Shown here: positions 43,875-54,948 of the stretch, one piece after another
Layout: each line of letters begins with the position of its first letter
How positions within the stretch are numbered: the first letter of the stretch is position 1
Assembly: GCF_007565055.1 (NCBI RefSeq)
Contig: NC_044568.1
Coordinates: 21,010,620-21,074,619 of the forward strand
DNA: 64,000 bases
From: Rhinopithecus roxellana
Lineage: Eukaryota > Chordata > Mammalia > Primates > Cercopithecidae
Direction: 5' to 3'
The notes under the pieces: generated by a model
Databases searched by the model: none
Told to the model about the DNA's origin: nothing
The model's input: the letters and a program-made list of their open reading frames with translations, nothing else
Position numbers and translations under genes: made by a program

Positions 43875-44196
43875 GGCCGGGTGCGGTGGCTCACGATTGT
43901 AATCCCAGCACTTTGGGAGGCTGAGGGGGGTGGATCATGAGGTCAGGTGTTTGAGAGCAGCCTGGCCAACATAGTGAAACCTTGTCTCTACTAAAAATAC
44001 AAAAAATTAGCAGGACATGGTGGTGGGCACCTGTAATCCCTGCTACGTGGGAGGCTGAGGCAGGAGAATGGCTTGAACCCAGGAGGCGGAGGTTGCGGTA
44101 AGCCGAGATCACGCCATTGCACTCCAGCCTGGGCGACAGTGCAAGACTCCGTCTCAAAAAACAAACAAATAAGTAAAAAAAAAAAACCCAAAACAA
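43875..44196 (+). mobile_element. AluY SINE
   Basis: Sense AluY (ggatcatgaggtcaggtgtt, gaatggcttgaacccaggag) with a mixed A-rich tail. Target duplication aaaactgacaaata at 43861-43874 and 44197-44210. Confidence 0.95.
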
Positions 44197-44210
44197 AAAA
44201 CTGACAAATA

Positions 44211-44938
44211 CAAATTGCATATATTTATGGTGGAAAACATGTTTTGAAATTTGTGTACATGGAGAAATGGCTAAATCAAGCTAAGTAACATGTATTACCT
44301 CACATACTCATTTTTTTTTTTTTGGTGAGAACACAATCTCTTGTATCAATGTTCACGTATATGATACATTGTTATTAACTATAGTTACCATGTTACTTAA
44401 ATAGCTCTCTTGAACTTACTCTTTCTATGTAACTGAAATTTTGTATCTTTGACCAACATTTTCCCAATCTCTTTCCCCCCACCCCAGCCCCTGGTAACCA
44501 CTATTCCTCTCTACTTCTATGAGTTCAACTTCTTCAGATTCCACAGATAAGCGAGATCATGCAGAACTTGTCTTTCTATGCAATATTATGTTTGTATTTT
44601 ACTTAACATAATGACCTCCAGGTTTATTGATGTTGTTGCAAATGATAGGCTGAATAGTATTCCATTGTGTATATACAACACTACTTTTTCTTTGTCCATC
44701 CGTGATGAGCACTTAGGTTGATCCTATATCTTCACTGCTATGAATAGTGTTGCAATAGACACGGGAGTGCAGATGTCTCTTCAACATGCCAGTTTCCTTT
44801 CTTCTGGATATATTCCCTCTGGTAGGATTCCTGGATCATATGATAGTTCTATTTTTAATAGTTTGAGGAATGTCCACACTGTTTTCCATAGTGGCTATAC
44901 TAATTTATATTCCCATCAACAGTGTATGAGGGTTCCCG
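44211..44938 (-). mobile_element. L1 3' end (L1MA/L1MB type), antisense
   Basis: Antisense L1 3' UTR and ORF2 end: ttaactatagttaccatgtt, cagcccctggtaaccactat, gatcatgcagaacttgtctt, aataatgacctcc-type block, ttccattgtgtatatacaac and attcccatcaacagtgtatg. Confidence 0.92.
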
Positions 44939-45344
44939 GGGGGAGAATTTTGAATGTTCAAAAATGTTATGTGATTAGAAAATGTTTATGATCAGAGAAA
45001 GACTTCTGATACATGACCTCTACCAGTCAGAAAGGGGGATGATCTCTTTTTAGTTGTCTGCCAATTTTTGTTGCTTCCTTACTTTAATAACTGTCTTGCT
45101 TTTCTTCTAGGGATTTTCTTTAGAAACCTCTTCTCCATGGCTCCTTTCATTTTATTTTCCTAGAATTTCTACTTGCATGTTGACTTGCATATCCATACCG
45201 CCTTTGCTGGGCTTGTTTCAAGCAGGTTATGGCTGAGGGCTTGGTTTCCTCATATCCTCCATGACAGCTAGAACTCTTGGTTGTTCAATAAATGCTTCAG
45301 TGATTATGTTCCTGTGAGGACAATGGGCCCACTGTTGGAGGGTG
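44939..45344. other. Single-copy AT-rich stretch
   Basis: Nothing recognised. ttgttcaataaatgcttcag near 45274 is faintly like an L2 or MIR end. Confidence 0.35.
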
Positions 45345-45510
45345 GAACGTGCAGGGCTCTGAAGTCAGAACTGCTGGGTTCAATCCCCGTTTCACCTGGT
45401 CATGGATGGAAGGGCAATTTGCTTAGTTTTCCTGCACCTTGCCTCATCCTTCTGAAAATGGAGGAAATGTGCTTCCTGGTACCCAGCCCTCAGAGGGTGC
45501 TCAGAAAAGG
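45345..45510 (-). mobile_element. MIR SINE, antisense, diverged
   Basis: ctctgaagtcagaactgctg, gggttcaatccccgtttcac, ccttgcctcatccttctgaa, aatggaggaaatgtgcttcc. Confidence 0.65.
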
Positions 45511-46742
45511 CTCAGTGGCTTCCTTCGTGTCCAGGGCAGAAGGATCTAGGGCTGCTTGAGGTATGGTTCCTTCAAATCCAGAGGTGCCACCCTCACTGTG
45601 TGTTCCTCACGGACTGGGAAGATGGAGAAAAGGACTGTGGGAGACTGGACAGAGCTGATGAGACTGTCCCAAAGTGGAGGTGGCCCTGGCTGCGTGACAC
45701 ACAGATGAGCACTGGGTGTCTCAACCTACGGAAATTCTGTGGATGTCTTGCTGTTTGTCTCCCGTCTGCACGATCGATTGTGTCAACAAACAGTGGGCAA
45801 TTAGCTGCCCTCATTTTCGGAACCAAGCCACCGGGGAGCTGGCTGAACAGTCTCCCACTGCTTTGATTAAAGAGGTGCAGTTGCTGAGCCTTTAGGCCTT
45901 ATTTCTGAAAAATGGATATGAAAGCGGTGGTTGGAGCTGCTTTTCCTCTTGGGATTTTCACATAAAATCAGAGACTAATCCCTCATCTAATACCAATTTG
46001 GTAAGGGCTGGGTTAGAACATAGTCAACTCCACTTATGAACACCGGTTAAGATTTCTTTATAGAAAGCTATACTATTTTCAGAAGCATTTCAGACAAACA
46101 TCCTAAGAAGACTTAGCAGGCTCAAGATGTTTACCTTGGACCTGAATCTTATTTCTAATTAACCGAGTCTTCAACAGTCCATCAGAGAATGCAGTTACCT
46201 GCCAAATTTCACACCTAAGGGGAAAAAATATTCCCAATAAAATTTTCCTTAAAAAAAAATTCCACTCACTTTTACCACTAAGACGTTCTCGGCATATTTA
46301 AATCAATCATTTTCCACGAACACACAGAAAACTAATGTTCTGGATCCCAAGCCTGTCTTTGTGGGTCGCAGGTTTCCGGGAAGCCATTTTATTTGACGCT
46401 AAGCTTTCAGCAGACACTAAGGCAGGATTCAGCCGAGACCCAGGGGCATGGAGCGTGCGAGTGCAGCCTGTCCAAGCTTTCCCGGCTGTGAACGGACATT
46501 CCTCTGATACCACATGTTTCGTGGGGGAAAGTTTAAATGATCACATTGTTTTAATTCACCTTACAGAAACAACCGCTAATGGAAAGCCAAGTTTTCCTTT
46601 CTCTGGGTTAAAAAAGAAATCGATTTCATTGAGAGGCTGGGGGTTTCTCTCTCTAGTCCACATCAAGCAGAGTTTAGAGTTTATTTGGAGACATTCGGTT
46701 GGGCACAGTGTTTTTTTCCTCAGACGTAAGCTTCCTGGGGTT
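45511..46742. other. Long single-copy stretch
   Basis: About 1.2 kb free of recognisable repeats. Several mid-length open frames (45600-45866 plus, 46335-46751 plus) lack domains and convincing splice sites. Confidence 0.45.
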
Positions 46743-46850
46743 GACCTGTGAGCTCCCTGGGGGTCCCACAATTCTCTGTTTTGTTTACCGGTCTCCACCT
46801 CCGTGGCGCTGGGTAGACTCTTGTTGAGTATTTGTCGAATAAAAAATGTT
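46743..46850 (+). mobile_element. L2 LINE 3' end
   Basis: Sense L2 terminus: ctgtgagctccctgggggtc, tctgttttgtttaccggtct, gagtatttgtcgaataaa. Confidence 0.78.
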
Positions 46851-46909
46851 AACTGAAGGTGTCACAACTTGTTTTAGCAACAATTTTCTATATTTTAGTT
46901 ATAAAGATT

Positions 46910-46931
46910 TTACACACACACACACACATAA

Positions 46932-46971
<40 letters not shown>
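46910..46971. repeat. (CA)n-(GA)n compound microsatellite
   Basis: About nine AC units, then ataaacac and about sixteen AG units. Confidence 0.97.
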
Positions 46972-46972
<1 letters not shown>

Positions 46973-47129
46973 ACAGTCTGGGTATTGTCATGGACCAGCC
47001 AGTAGAAACAGTCTTTTTCCTTTTACCTTCTACGTTGGCCTGAAAAAACAAAAACAAAACGACTCATGTCAGTGATTTAAATTCCTGAGTCTGTCTCACG
47101 TGGTTTGGTGGAATCAGGCACATGGAAGA
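46972..47129. other. Single-copy spacer
   Basis: Nothing recognised. Confidence 0.4.
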
Positions 47130-47255
47130 AGGAGGGTATGATACTCTAGAAAGAACCCTCAGCGTCACTGCTTCCAAGCTGTGTGGCCATCGAGAAGTTG
47201 CTTGCCCTCTCTGGGCTTAGGCTCCTCATCTGAGAAATGGTGGAGCTGGAGTTGG
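47130..47255 (-). mobile_element. MIR SINE, antisense
   Basis: cactgcttccaagctgtgtg, gagaagttgcttgccctctc, tgggcttaggctcctcatct, gagaaatggtggagctggag. Confidence 0.78.
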
Positions 47256-47743
47256 TGCTCTCAGGGGTTGCCAGCTCTCCAGCGCTGACATCCTGAGCGC
47301 AGGGGGATAAAGTGTACACAGGCCCGAGGTTAAGAATTAGAGGTGTGCTTTGCTGCCTCTGTGTGGTGGTTTAACCACCAGAGTAGGACAGGAGGGTTAC
47401 GGTGACACCTATGTGATTTCCTAAAGGACTGGCCATTAACGAACATATTGAATTTCTTTTGTCGGCTTTTTTTTGTGTGTGTGGAATGGGAGGGAGTTCT
47501 TTTTATAATTACTTTTTTGTTTTCCTTGCACTTGGCTATCTAGAATTGAGGGATTTTGTCACTTATTTTCATTTGAGATCTGAGATAACAAGTATTTATT
47601 TATTTTTTGTATTTATTCTTTCTCCATTTTCAGAAAAAAATGGACATGTTTTACTTAAAAATACAAGACCTAGAAAGCATTAACCCAGAATAAAAGGCAA
47701 GTGAGAAGAGAGTAAAGTGGCAAAGACAGAAATCACATTAAAA
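47256..47743. other. Single-copy stretch
   Basis: AT-rich after 47450. No named element. Confidence 0.4.
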
Positions 47744-47759
47744 CATCTAGACTGAGGAG

Positions 47760-48040
47760 GCTGGGCGTAGTGGCTCACGCCTGTAATCCCAGCACTTTGG
47801 GAGGCTGAGGCGGGCGGATCATGAGATCAGGAGTTTGAGACCAGCCTGGCTAACATGGTGAGACCCTGTCTCTACTAAAAATACAAAAATTAGCCCAGTC
47901 TGTAATCCCAACTACTTGGGAGGTTGAGGCAGGAGAATTGCTTGAACCTGGGAGGCGGAGGTTGCAGTGAACTGTGATCATGCCACTGCACTCCAGCCTG
48001 GGTGACTAGAGCAAGACTGTCGCCAAAAAAAAAAAAAAAG
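47760..48040 (+). mobile_element. AluS/Y SINE with internal deletion
   Basis: Sense Alu lacking part of the right arm start (aaaattagcccagtctgtaa). Target duplication atctagactgagga and atctagaccgagga, about 47745-47758 and 48042-48055. Confidence 0.94.
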
Positions 48041-48055
48041 GAATCTAGACCGAGG

Positions 48056-48494
48056 AAAGCTATAGCAATTAAAGACAAAATTTAACTTTGTTCTTCCTAG
48101 CAGCCAAAGCAAAGAGCAAAACTAGGAAAATGCTGCTCTTGACATGAAATGCAGGGAAGCAAAAATCCAGAAGAGGGTGATAGTCCTGGGTTGCTTCACC
48201 AATTGCGAGCCCTCAGTAGTCCCTGGAACCTTCTCGCTCCCAGTATGAAAGGAATATTTTTGTGAGAGTTTGGAATCTGTTGCTAAAGTTCAAATGCAAG
48301 AGGCTGAAAGTTGTTGACCTTCAGTTCTAGGTAGTCAAGAAATGTTAAAATTTGCTGCCAAAAGTGTAGATAACGTTTGCTCCAGGAATTAAGAGTTGAT
48401 AAAAACAAACTTTACTAAGAGAGGGCTCATGAGACGGGGGAGAAAGAACTTTGCGGGCGACGAGGCCTACATTGGAATGGCAGCTCTGCGGATC
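48056..48494. other. Single-copy stretch
   Basis: Nothing recognised. Confidence 0.4.
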
Positions 48495-48570
48495 ATCTTT
48501 GTGTCTCAGGGTCAGCCCTGCAGCCGCTGTGAGCCTCAGCTTCTTCATCTGCAAAATAAGAAAGTTCAAC
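48495..48570 (-). mobile_element. MIR SINE fragment, antisense
   Basis: gagcctcagcttcttcatct, gcaaaataagaaagttcaac in the MIR antisense order. Confidence 0.6.
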
Positions 48571-50019
48571 CACGCTCCTTTGAGATCTCAGATAGGACGA
48601 TTATGTGCGTGGGTCTATAGTGAGCATCAGAAGGGAGCTATTTTGTTGGTGGTGTTCTCTGCAACCAGACTTGCCGAGGGCACAACCCCCGGATAGCAGC
48701 AGTCGCCTTCAGACCTTTGTGTCCTGCTCCCTAGAAAGTAAACTGGCCTCTGCTTTTTATACCTCTTGAGAGAAAAAGGATCATTTCTCAGCATGTGGAA
48801 TTTCCCAACTGAAGCACGTTTCTGTGATCCGAGGCGCACACACTTGGCCGCAGGTGAAATCACCTCATGTATTCTCAGGCCCCACCACAGCTATCCCAAG
48901 GCTGCAACCTTGCAGAGACACTTCTCCAAGAAACTGTCCCTGGGCAAAATCGTTGCCACTTTCATTGGGGGAAAAATGGTTTCAATATTGGCTTTTGTTT
49001 TTATGGAAAATGGTGAAAAATTTGAGGGAAAACCACAAAATCTTTTGCTTTTATTGAAACCACAAAAATTGATTAAATTTTTAGTCTAAAAAAAAACCAT
49101 TTTTTTGCTGAGCACTGAATTTTCTTCTTTGAAAGGCTCTACTTTCCTTTCCTTTTTTTTTTTGAAATATCTCCTGAGAGCCTAATGAAAGGTCTTTCTG
49201 TTAGCTTGGCTGAGCCAAGCCCAGGCGTTCCGAAACTCAACACAGAAGTGTAGTTTTTGTGCCCAAACACAGCCTTGTGGGGATGTCTTCATGCACAGAC
49301 CTCCAGACGCTGCTGAAGTCTTCCCAAGTCCCCAGTGGGGCAGGAGCCTCTGAGGCTGTGAGCATTCCCTGGACAGTGCCTTGGGCACTCACTATTGATG
49401 GCGACCTCAACCAAATCGGCTGGTTTGTCTTGTTGGGCATGGCCGCTGCCTCCTGAATAAATGGAAAACCGTGTGCACAGTTTCTGCCTTTGCTAGCGAG
49501 GGCCTCGCAAGCTGACTGCACGGATTAATTGGTCCCCTGCCTGGTGGCTGGCTTGGGCTGTCCCTGGGCAGGAGACAAGCTGTCTGTCCAGGCTGAAATC
49601 TGTCTTTCACTGCGTCCACAGTGGACACATCGCTAGCTCAGCCAGGGCACCACTATATTCACAAGACATTTCATTTTTCTTAATAAAGGAAGCTGGGGAA
49701 TTCTTCTGTGCCACGGGAGAGAGAGTTGGTTTCTGGCCACCACAACAGGTTTGGTCTTAGGGCAAGTTGGGAGGTGCAGGAACCAGAGGCCCCTTGGGTA
49801 TCTTTGTGGGTGTGGGGGGTCTAAATCAGCTCAGAGGCAGTCATTCAGACCTGGTGTACAGAAGAGTCTGTTCATGACCCAGAGGTCTCCATCTGTGTAG
49901 TGTTCCATCTACCCTGTCTCTATTTACTGATGTGCACTTGACCACAGGGACCTTCCATTCCCGGCGTCAGACTCTTGGGCGTGTGTTCCGATTGCTCACC
50001 ATCTCCTCCCGGCAGGTTC
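48571..50019. other. Long single-copy stretch
   Basis: About 1.45 kb with no named repeat. The 107-codon plus frame 48766-49089 has no domain. T-run at 49152-49163. Confidence 0.45.
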
Positions 50020-50150
50020 ATTTGTCCTTCTGGGTCATGGCTTCCCCTTCTGTGAAACGGGGATCATGAGAGCCCCTGCCACATAGACTTACTGTGAGAG
50101 GTGAATGGAGCCATGGCTGGCGTGTAGTAAGTGCTATGTGTTATTATTTT
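50020..50150 (-). mobile_element. MIR SINE, antisense
   Basis: ggcttccccttctgtgaaac, ggggatcatgagagcccctg, actgtgagaggtgaatggag, gcgtgtagtaagtgctatgt. Confidence 0.8.
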
Positions 50151-50344
50151 AATGTTATAGAAATCATTATTCCTACCCTCCCTGCTGAATCCAAGTCTTA
50201 TTTTATTTTACAACTGAAAAGATGACAAAGCCACAAAATTCAAGACAGATTTGAAAAACTAATTAGCAATAATCTCCCACGTCCTGGTGCAACAATCACA
50301 TTCAACTTTTGCATTTTGCCTTAATGCCATTACCACGAATCATG
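50151..50344. other. Single-copy spacer
   Basis: Nothing recognised. Confidence 0.4.
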
Positions 50345-50565
50345 ATCACCATCGTGTTGGAGTGCCACTGAGTAAGAGTTCCAGGTAAGCCTGGCACACA
50401 CAGCCCACTCACTGGCCCCGATGCTGGGAGACGTTCACTTCCTTTCCAGATGAGAGACTAGAGGTTTGGAAAGTTGAGCCAACCCAAGGCCAACAGGCAT
50501 AGGTTACAAGAATGTGATCCAAGCTCTGCGTGTTTAACCACAATGCTACACAACTTCTGTTCCTC
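50345..50565 (+). mobile_element. MIR SINE, diverged
   Basis: gagtgccactgagtaagagt, tttccagatgagagactaga, gccaacccaaggccaacagg, gatccaagctctgcgtgttt, aaccacaatgctacac. Confidence 0.7.
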
Positions 50566-50642
50566 GTATAAGAGTTTTAAACCAACTGGGTTGCATCGTT
50601 TGAAAGAAAAAAGCAGGGAGTTTAAGTCTGAAGCATTATTCT

Positions 50643-50971
50643 TATTTTATTTTATTTTATTTTATTTTATTTTATTTTATTTTATTTTGAGACGGAGTAT
50701 CGCTCTGTCGCCCAGGCGGGAGTGCAGTGGCCGGATCTCAGCTCACTGCAAGCTCCGCCTCCCGGGTTTACGCCATTCTCCTGCCTCAGCCTCCCGAGTA
50801 GCTGGGACTACAGGCGCCCGCCACCTCGCCCGGCTAGATTTTTTGTATTTTTTAGTAGAGACGGGGTTTCACCATGTTAGCCAGGATGGTCTCGATCTCC
50901 TGACCTCGTGATCCGCCCGTCTCGGCCTCCCAAAGTGCTGGGATGACAGGCTTGAGCCACCGCGCCTGGCC
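50643..50971 (-). mobile_element. AluY, Old World monkey type, with (TTTTA)n tail
   Basis: Near-intact young Alu with CCGGATCTCAGC, CACCTCGCCCGGCTAG, CCGCCCGTCTCGG and GGCTTGAGCC. Its A-tail has become a TTTTA pentanucleotide run (50642-50688). Perfect target duplication ctgaagcattattct at 50628-50642 and 50972-50986. Confidence 0.96.
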
Positions 50972-50986
50972 CTGAAGCATTATTCT

Positions 50987-52306
50987 GATGTCTTCATACG
51001 AGGTGCAAAGCTGGAGAAGATTCAGTCCCTTGTCCGTGTAGGAAAATCTTTCAACCTCACGGAGGTCCAGAGGGAATGGAGCCAAGAGCTCACCAGTTCT
51101 GGTGGATGTCCCTCCCCTGGCCAGCCCTGCACTGCATGCACTGCCCCCCCGACACCAGTATCCCAGAGCCCATATCCAAAGTCCAGGAAAAGCCTCCAGA
51201 ATGCTTCCCTCCTTTTCCTTCTCGAGGTCACTAACACTGGATCTTCCCACAAAAGCTCACCCCTTCCCCATTCTGTCCTGGATTATTATTTTTCAAAACA
51301 CAGCCTGCCCATTTGTCCGGGTAAGAAGAGCACGTTAACAGGCAAAAACTGCTCTCCTGTTGGCTGACCTGTCATTTCATTCGCTTTTGAATTTAATGTA
51401 AATATTGCACGATCACGGGCTTGGGTACAGTTCAGAGCAAATCTCTCTTTTGCTTCCTTATCTGATTATCTTTTAAGAAAACACCTCATTGTTCAGATTC
51501 AAGAATAACAAGTTTCCCCACATCCAGCTCCTCACCTCTTCATTTTTGTCTGTCCTGCTCAGCATCCTGTAATTACAGAAACATGTCTGTCAGCGATTTG
51601 CACATCTGATAATCAGATTTTCTCTTGTTCCCAGCTCTTCCTGCATCCACACCCCACCCCCACCCCCTTCTGCCACATCTGGAGCAGCCCCTGCCCCTCC
51701 TTGCCCAACTGACTACTGACCTGTTTCCAGATCACATCTGTCTTTCCCAGTACTGGCATCCTGACATGCTGGATCATAAACTAGTCAGACCCTAAATTCT
51801 GGTCATCTTGAATTCCTCTCTCCATAGACGGTAACTGTGGAACACAGCTATTGCCTCATTTCTTCTAGTCTGGTTTGGCCATGCTAAACGATACGATTTT
51901 CAGAAGGTAAAATCAAGGCTCTTATGCAAGTATAACATGGACACATTTAAGAGATTTTACATACATCATTTATAAGTGATTGAGACATGAAAGCTGACTC
52001 AAAGAATGTGAAGAACAGGCATGAGGAAATCAGGAAGAACCGAAATGAATTCCTGAATAGGCACCCACCTAGTTCATACCTCTAGGGCTGAAGATGTAAT
52101 GCTTGGAACCAAGTTTTCTACAGGGCGAAGTAATTGTATCTCCATAGGGCAGAAGTAATTTGGATTCCTAGGGGTGAGACTCATGCGTCACTCTCTGTGT
52201 TCTATAGTGTCCAGAGTGGCTGACCAGCCTGCTCCAGCAGCACACAGCTCTGCAGAACCAGAAGACCCACTGGGCTTGCTAGACAATTCCCAGCATTCCA
52301 ATTCGT
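50987..52306. other. Long single-copy stretch
   Basis: About 1.3 kb with no named repeat, exon or RNA gene recognised. 51645-51672 is C-rich. Confidence 0.45.
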
Positions 52307-52486
52307 ATCATTGGAATCAGTCAAATTAACTGATTGAAGTATCCACTGATACTTGATGGGATATCATTGGAATCAGTGAAATTAACTGATTGAAGAATCC
52401 ATTGATACTTGATTGACTATTATTGGAATCAATAAAATTAAAATTAATTGATATTAATTGAGGTATCACTCCAATGATATCCAATA
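52307..52486. repeat. 56-bp tandem repeat with inverted end
   Basis: Copies start at 52307, 52363 and 52419 with atcattggaatcagt (third attattggaatcaat). The third is partial and diverged. Bases 52359-52371 (ggatatcattgga) are the exact reverse complement of 52471-52483, so the array can fold back on itself. Confidence 0.88.
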
Positions 52487-52669
52487 ACCTTTTTTTTGCC
52501 CACTTCCCACTGTTTTATAATTTTTCTTCACAGTCATTTTCTGTTTAAATCTGTTCTGAATATTCAGTTGAAAGCACTGGAGTTTCCAAACCTCATTTTA
52601 GGAGAAGCTTAGGAGAACACAGGCAGGCAAGGGGAGCGGGAGGGAAGTCACTCGTTCCAGATAAAAAAA
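52487..52669. other. Single-copy spacer
   Basis: Nothing recognised. Confidence 0.4.
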
Positions 52670-52800
52670 TGACACTTTTGCTCAGGAATTTCTTGGCTCA
52701 AAACCTTCCATGGTTCCCTCCTCCTGGCAGGATAATTTCAGATTCTTCACATAGCATTTAAGTTTCTCCACAACCTGGACGTGATACGTGTTTGATCCTC
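52670..52800 (+). mobile_element. L2 LINE fragment
   Basis: Sense L2: ctcaaaaccttccatggttc, cctggcaggataatttcaga, ttcttcacatagcatttaag, ctccacaacctgg. Confidence 0.65.
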
Positions 52801-53095
52801 AAAAACGTTTGTTAAAATAATACTGGCAATGGCAAAACTTAAAGATTATGAAGCCATACAAAATGAAGACTCAAAGCCTCCCTCATTTCTGAAATCTCAG
52901 CCTGGACACAAGAAAAAAGAGTAACTGGTTCATAATCATTTATTCTTGACCGAGGGTTGACTTGAAGTTTCTCTGAAAATCGACTTAACGTATTTCATAG
53001 AAACACCCATTTCTTCCCTGAAGGAGGCTGTGAATGACATCAGTTCTTTCCCAGGCCAGGTTTGGGGCAATTTTCCATTGTTCTCTCTAGAAAAT
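52801..53095. other. Single-copy spacer
   Basis: Nothing recognised. Confidence 0.4.
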
Positions 53096-53375
53096 TTCTG
53101 ATGTATAAAATCATATTTATGTTTACATCTGTACTTACATAGTTTTATACATAAATAATATCATTCTTCCTGTACCATTTTTTCAATACTTTAAAAAAAT
53201 GTTAACAATGGATCCTGAGTATTGTTAGTTATAAAATATGTTTAATCTATCTTAGAGCTTTCTCTGTATCAGCACAGACAAAGCTACTCATTCTGGAATA
53301 CAGAATATTCCACTGTTTAGAGGTTTTAAAATTTATTTATTCCTCACAAATTCTTCCAGCCTAATTTCCAACTAT
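53096..53375 (-). mobile_element. Old L1M fragment, antisense
   Basis: acataaataatatcattctt, ctatcttagagctttctctg, tatcagcacagacaaagcta, cagaatattccactgttt in the antisense L1M order. Confidence 0.65.
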
Positions 53376-53433
53376 GTGGCTTCTCCCACTGAAGCCAGAT
53401 CAATTTATCCCCTTTCCTTAAAAACACCTTATC

Positions 53434-53765
53434 CAGGCCCGGCCTGCAATCCCAGCACTTTGGGAGGCCAAGGCAGGCGGATCACTTGAGGTCAGGAGTT
53501 CGAGACCAGGCTGGCCAACATGGTGAAACTTCATCTCTACTAAAAATACAAAATAATTAGCCAGGCATGGTGGTGTGTGCCTGTAATCCCAGCTACTCAG
53601 GAGGCTGACGCAGGAGAATTGCTTGAACCTGGGAGGAGGTGAAGGTTGCAGTTAGCCGAGATCACACCACTGCACTGTAGCCTGGGTGACAGAACAAGAC
53701 TTTCACAAAAACAAAACCAAAAACCAAAAACAAAAACAACAACAACAAAAAAAAAAACACCAAAA
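53434..53765 (+). mobile_element. AluS SINE
   Basis: Sense Alu, slightly truncated at its 5' end (gcccggcctgcaatcccagc), with a long CAA/AAAC-rich tail at about 53705-53770. Confidence 0.94.
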
Positions 53766-53845
53766 AAACCCCACCTCATCCATTCCTGTGAGGCTATCTT
53801 TCCATCCAGTATTATTTTGCCTAATAGTAACATTCAAAATACAGG

Positions 53846-54207
53846 CACTGTTATGAGCCCCAAATTCCTGTGTTGAAGCCCTGACCCCCAACATGCTGAT
53901 ATTAGGAGCTGGGGCCTTTGGGAGGCGATTAGGCTTAGATGAGAGTATGAGGGTGGGACCCTATAACATACGCTAATCATGGGATGTTTCCTTATATGAG
54001 GAGGACGAGACCAGCACTTCCTCTCTGTCTGGTGAGGTCAGAGGGAGAAGGTACCTTTCTGCAGGTCAGGCAGAAAACCCTCATCAGGAGCGAAATCTGC
54101 TGGCACCTTGATCTTGGACTTCACAGTCTCCAGAACTGTGAGAAATAATTCCTATTGAAGTCACCCAAGCCATGGTATTTTGTTGTGGCAATTCAAGCTG
54201 CCTACGA
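53846..54207 (+). mobile_element. MaLR-like LTR
   Basis: Sense LTR of the same general type as at 36.7 kb: aattcctgtgttgaagccct, gcctttgggaggcgattagg, accttgatcttggacttcac, ccagaactgtgagaaataat and atggtattttgttgtggcaa. Confidence 0.78.
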
Positions 54208-54613
54208 CCAGCACCAGCCAAGTGCAACAGAATGATTGGCATGGGTGTGGCTCTGCTGGTGGAGACTGGAGTCCTGTCCCTGCCTGGCATAGCCGCCGTA
54301 CTCAGAGGTCTAAGCCATCTGTCCCAGCCCAGCTGAATGTAGACCTTCCTTAGGAAGCCATCTTGATGATATTTGCTAAAGTACAGTATTACAATTAAAA
54401 GCATGACTCCACACAATTAGAGAATAAAAACATACCAGAGACTGATGACTGACTGATTGGGAAGGGAGACGATGTGATGGCAAGACTGGAAACAGTAAGA
54501 TGGCCAGGTGCATTCAGGAACGGGGGTTTATAGATTCCATCGGGAAAGGCTTTTGGAATACAGTGTGATAAGATTAGCTACAAAGCTAGTTAATGTTATA
54601 TGGGGCAATAAAC
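54208..54613. other. Single-copy stretch
   Basis: Nothing recognised. Confidence 0.4.
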
Positions 54614-54621
54614 AGGAACCT

Positions 54622-54938
54622 CTGACCGGGCATGGTGGCTCATGCCTGTAATCCCAGCACTTTGGGAGACCGAGGCAGGCAGATCACCTGAGGTCGGGAG
54701 TTCAAGACCAGCCTGGTCAACATGGTGAAACCCTGTCTCTACTAAAAATACAAAAATTGGCCAGGTGTGGTGGCAGGTGCCTGTAATCCCAGCTACACAG
54801 GAGGCTGAGGCAGGAGAATCACTTGAACCCGGGAGGTGGAAGTTGCAGTGAGCAGAGATCACACTACTGCATTCCAGCCTGGGCAACAAGAACGAGACTC
54901 CGTCTCAAAACAAAAGCAGAAACAAAATAAAAATACAA
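54622..54938 (+). mobile_element. AluS SINE
   Basis: Sense Alu (accgggcatggtggctcatg) with an A-rich mixed tail. Flanks aacctctg at about 54614-54621 and 54941-54948 are a short target duplication. Confidence 0.94.
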
Positions 54939-54948
54939 TAACCTCTGG

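Noticed and set aside
51000..51340. Possible exon between 51.0 and 51.3 kb from open frames on both strands
   Set aside because: No convincing splice sites or domain. The minus frame depends on translation of the adjacent Alu.
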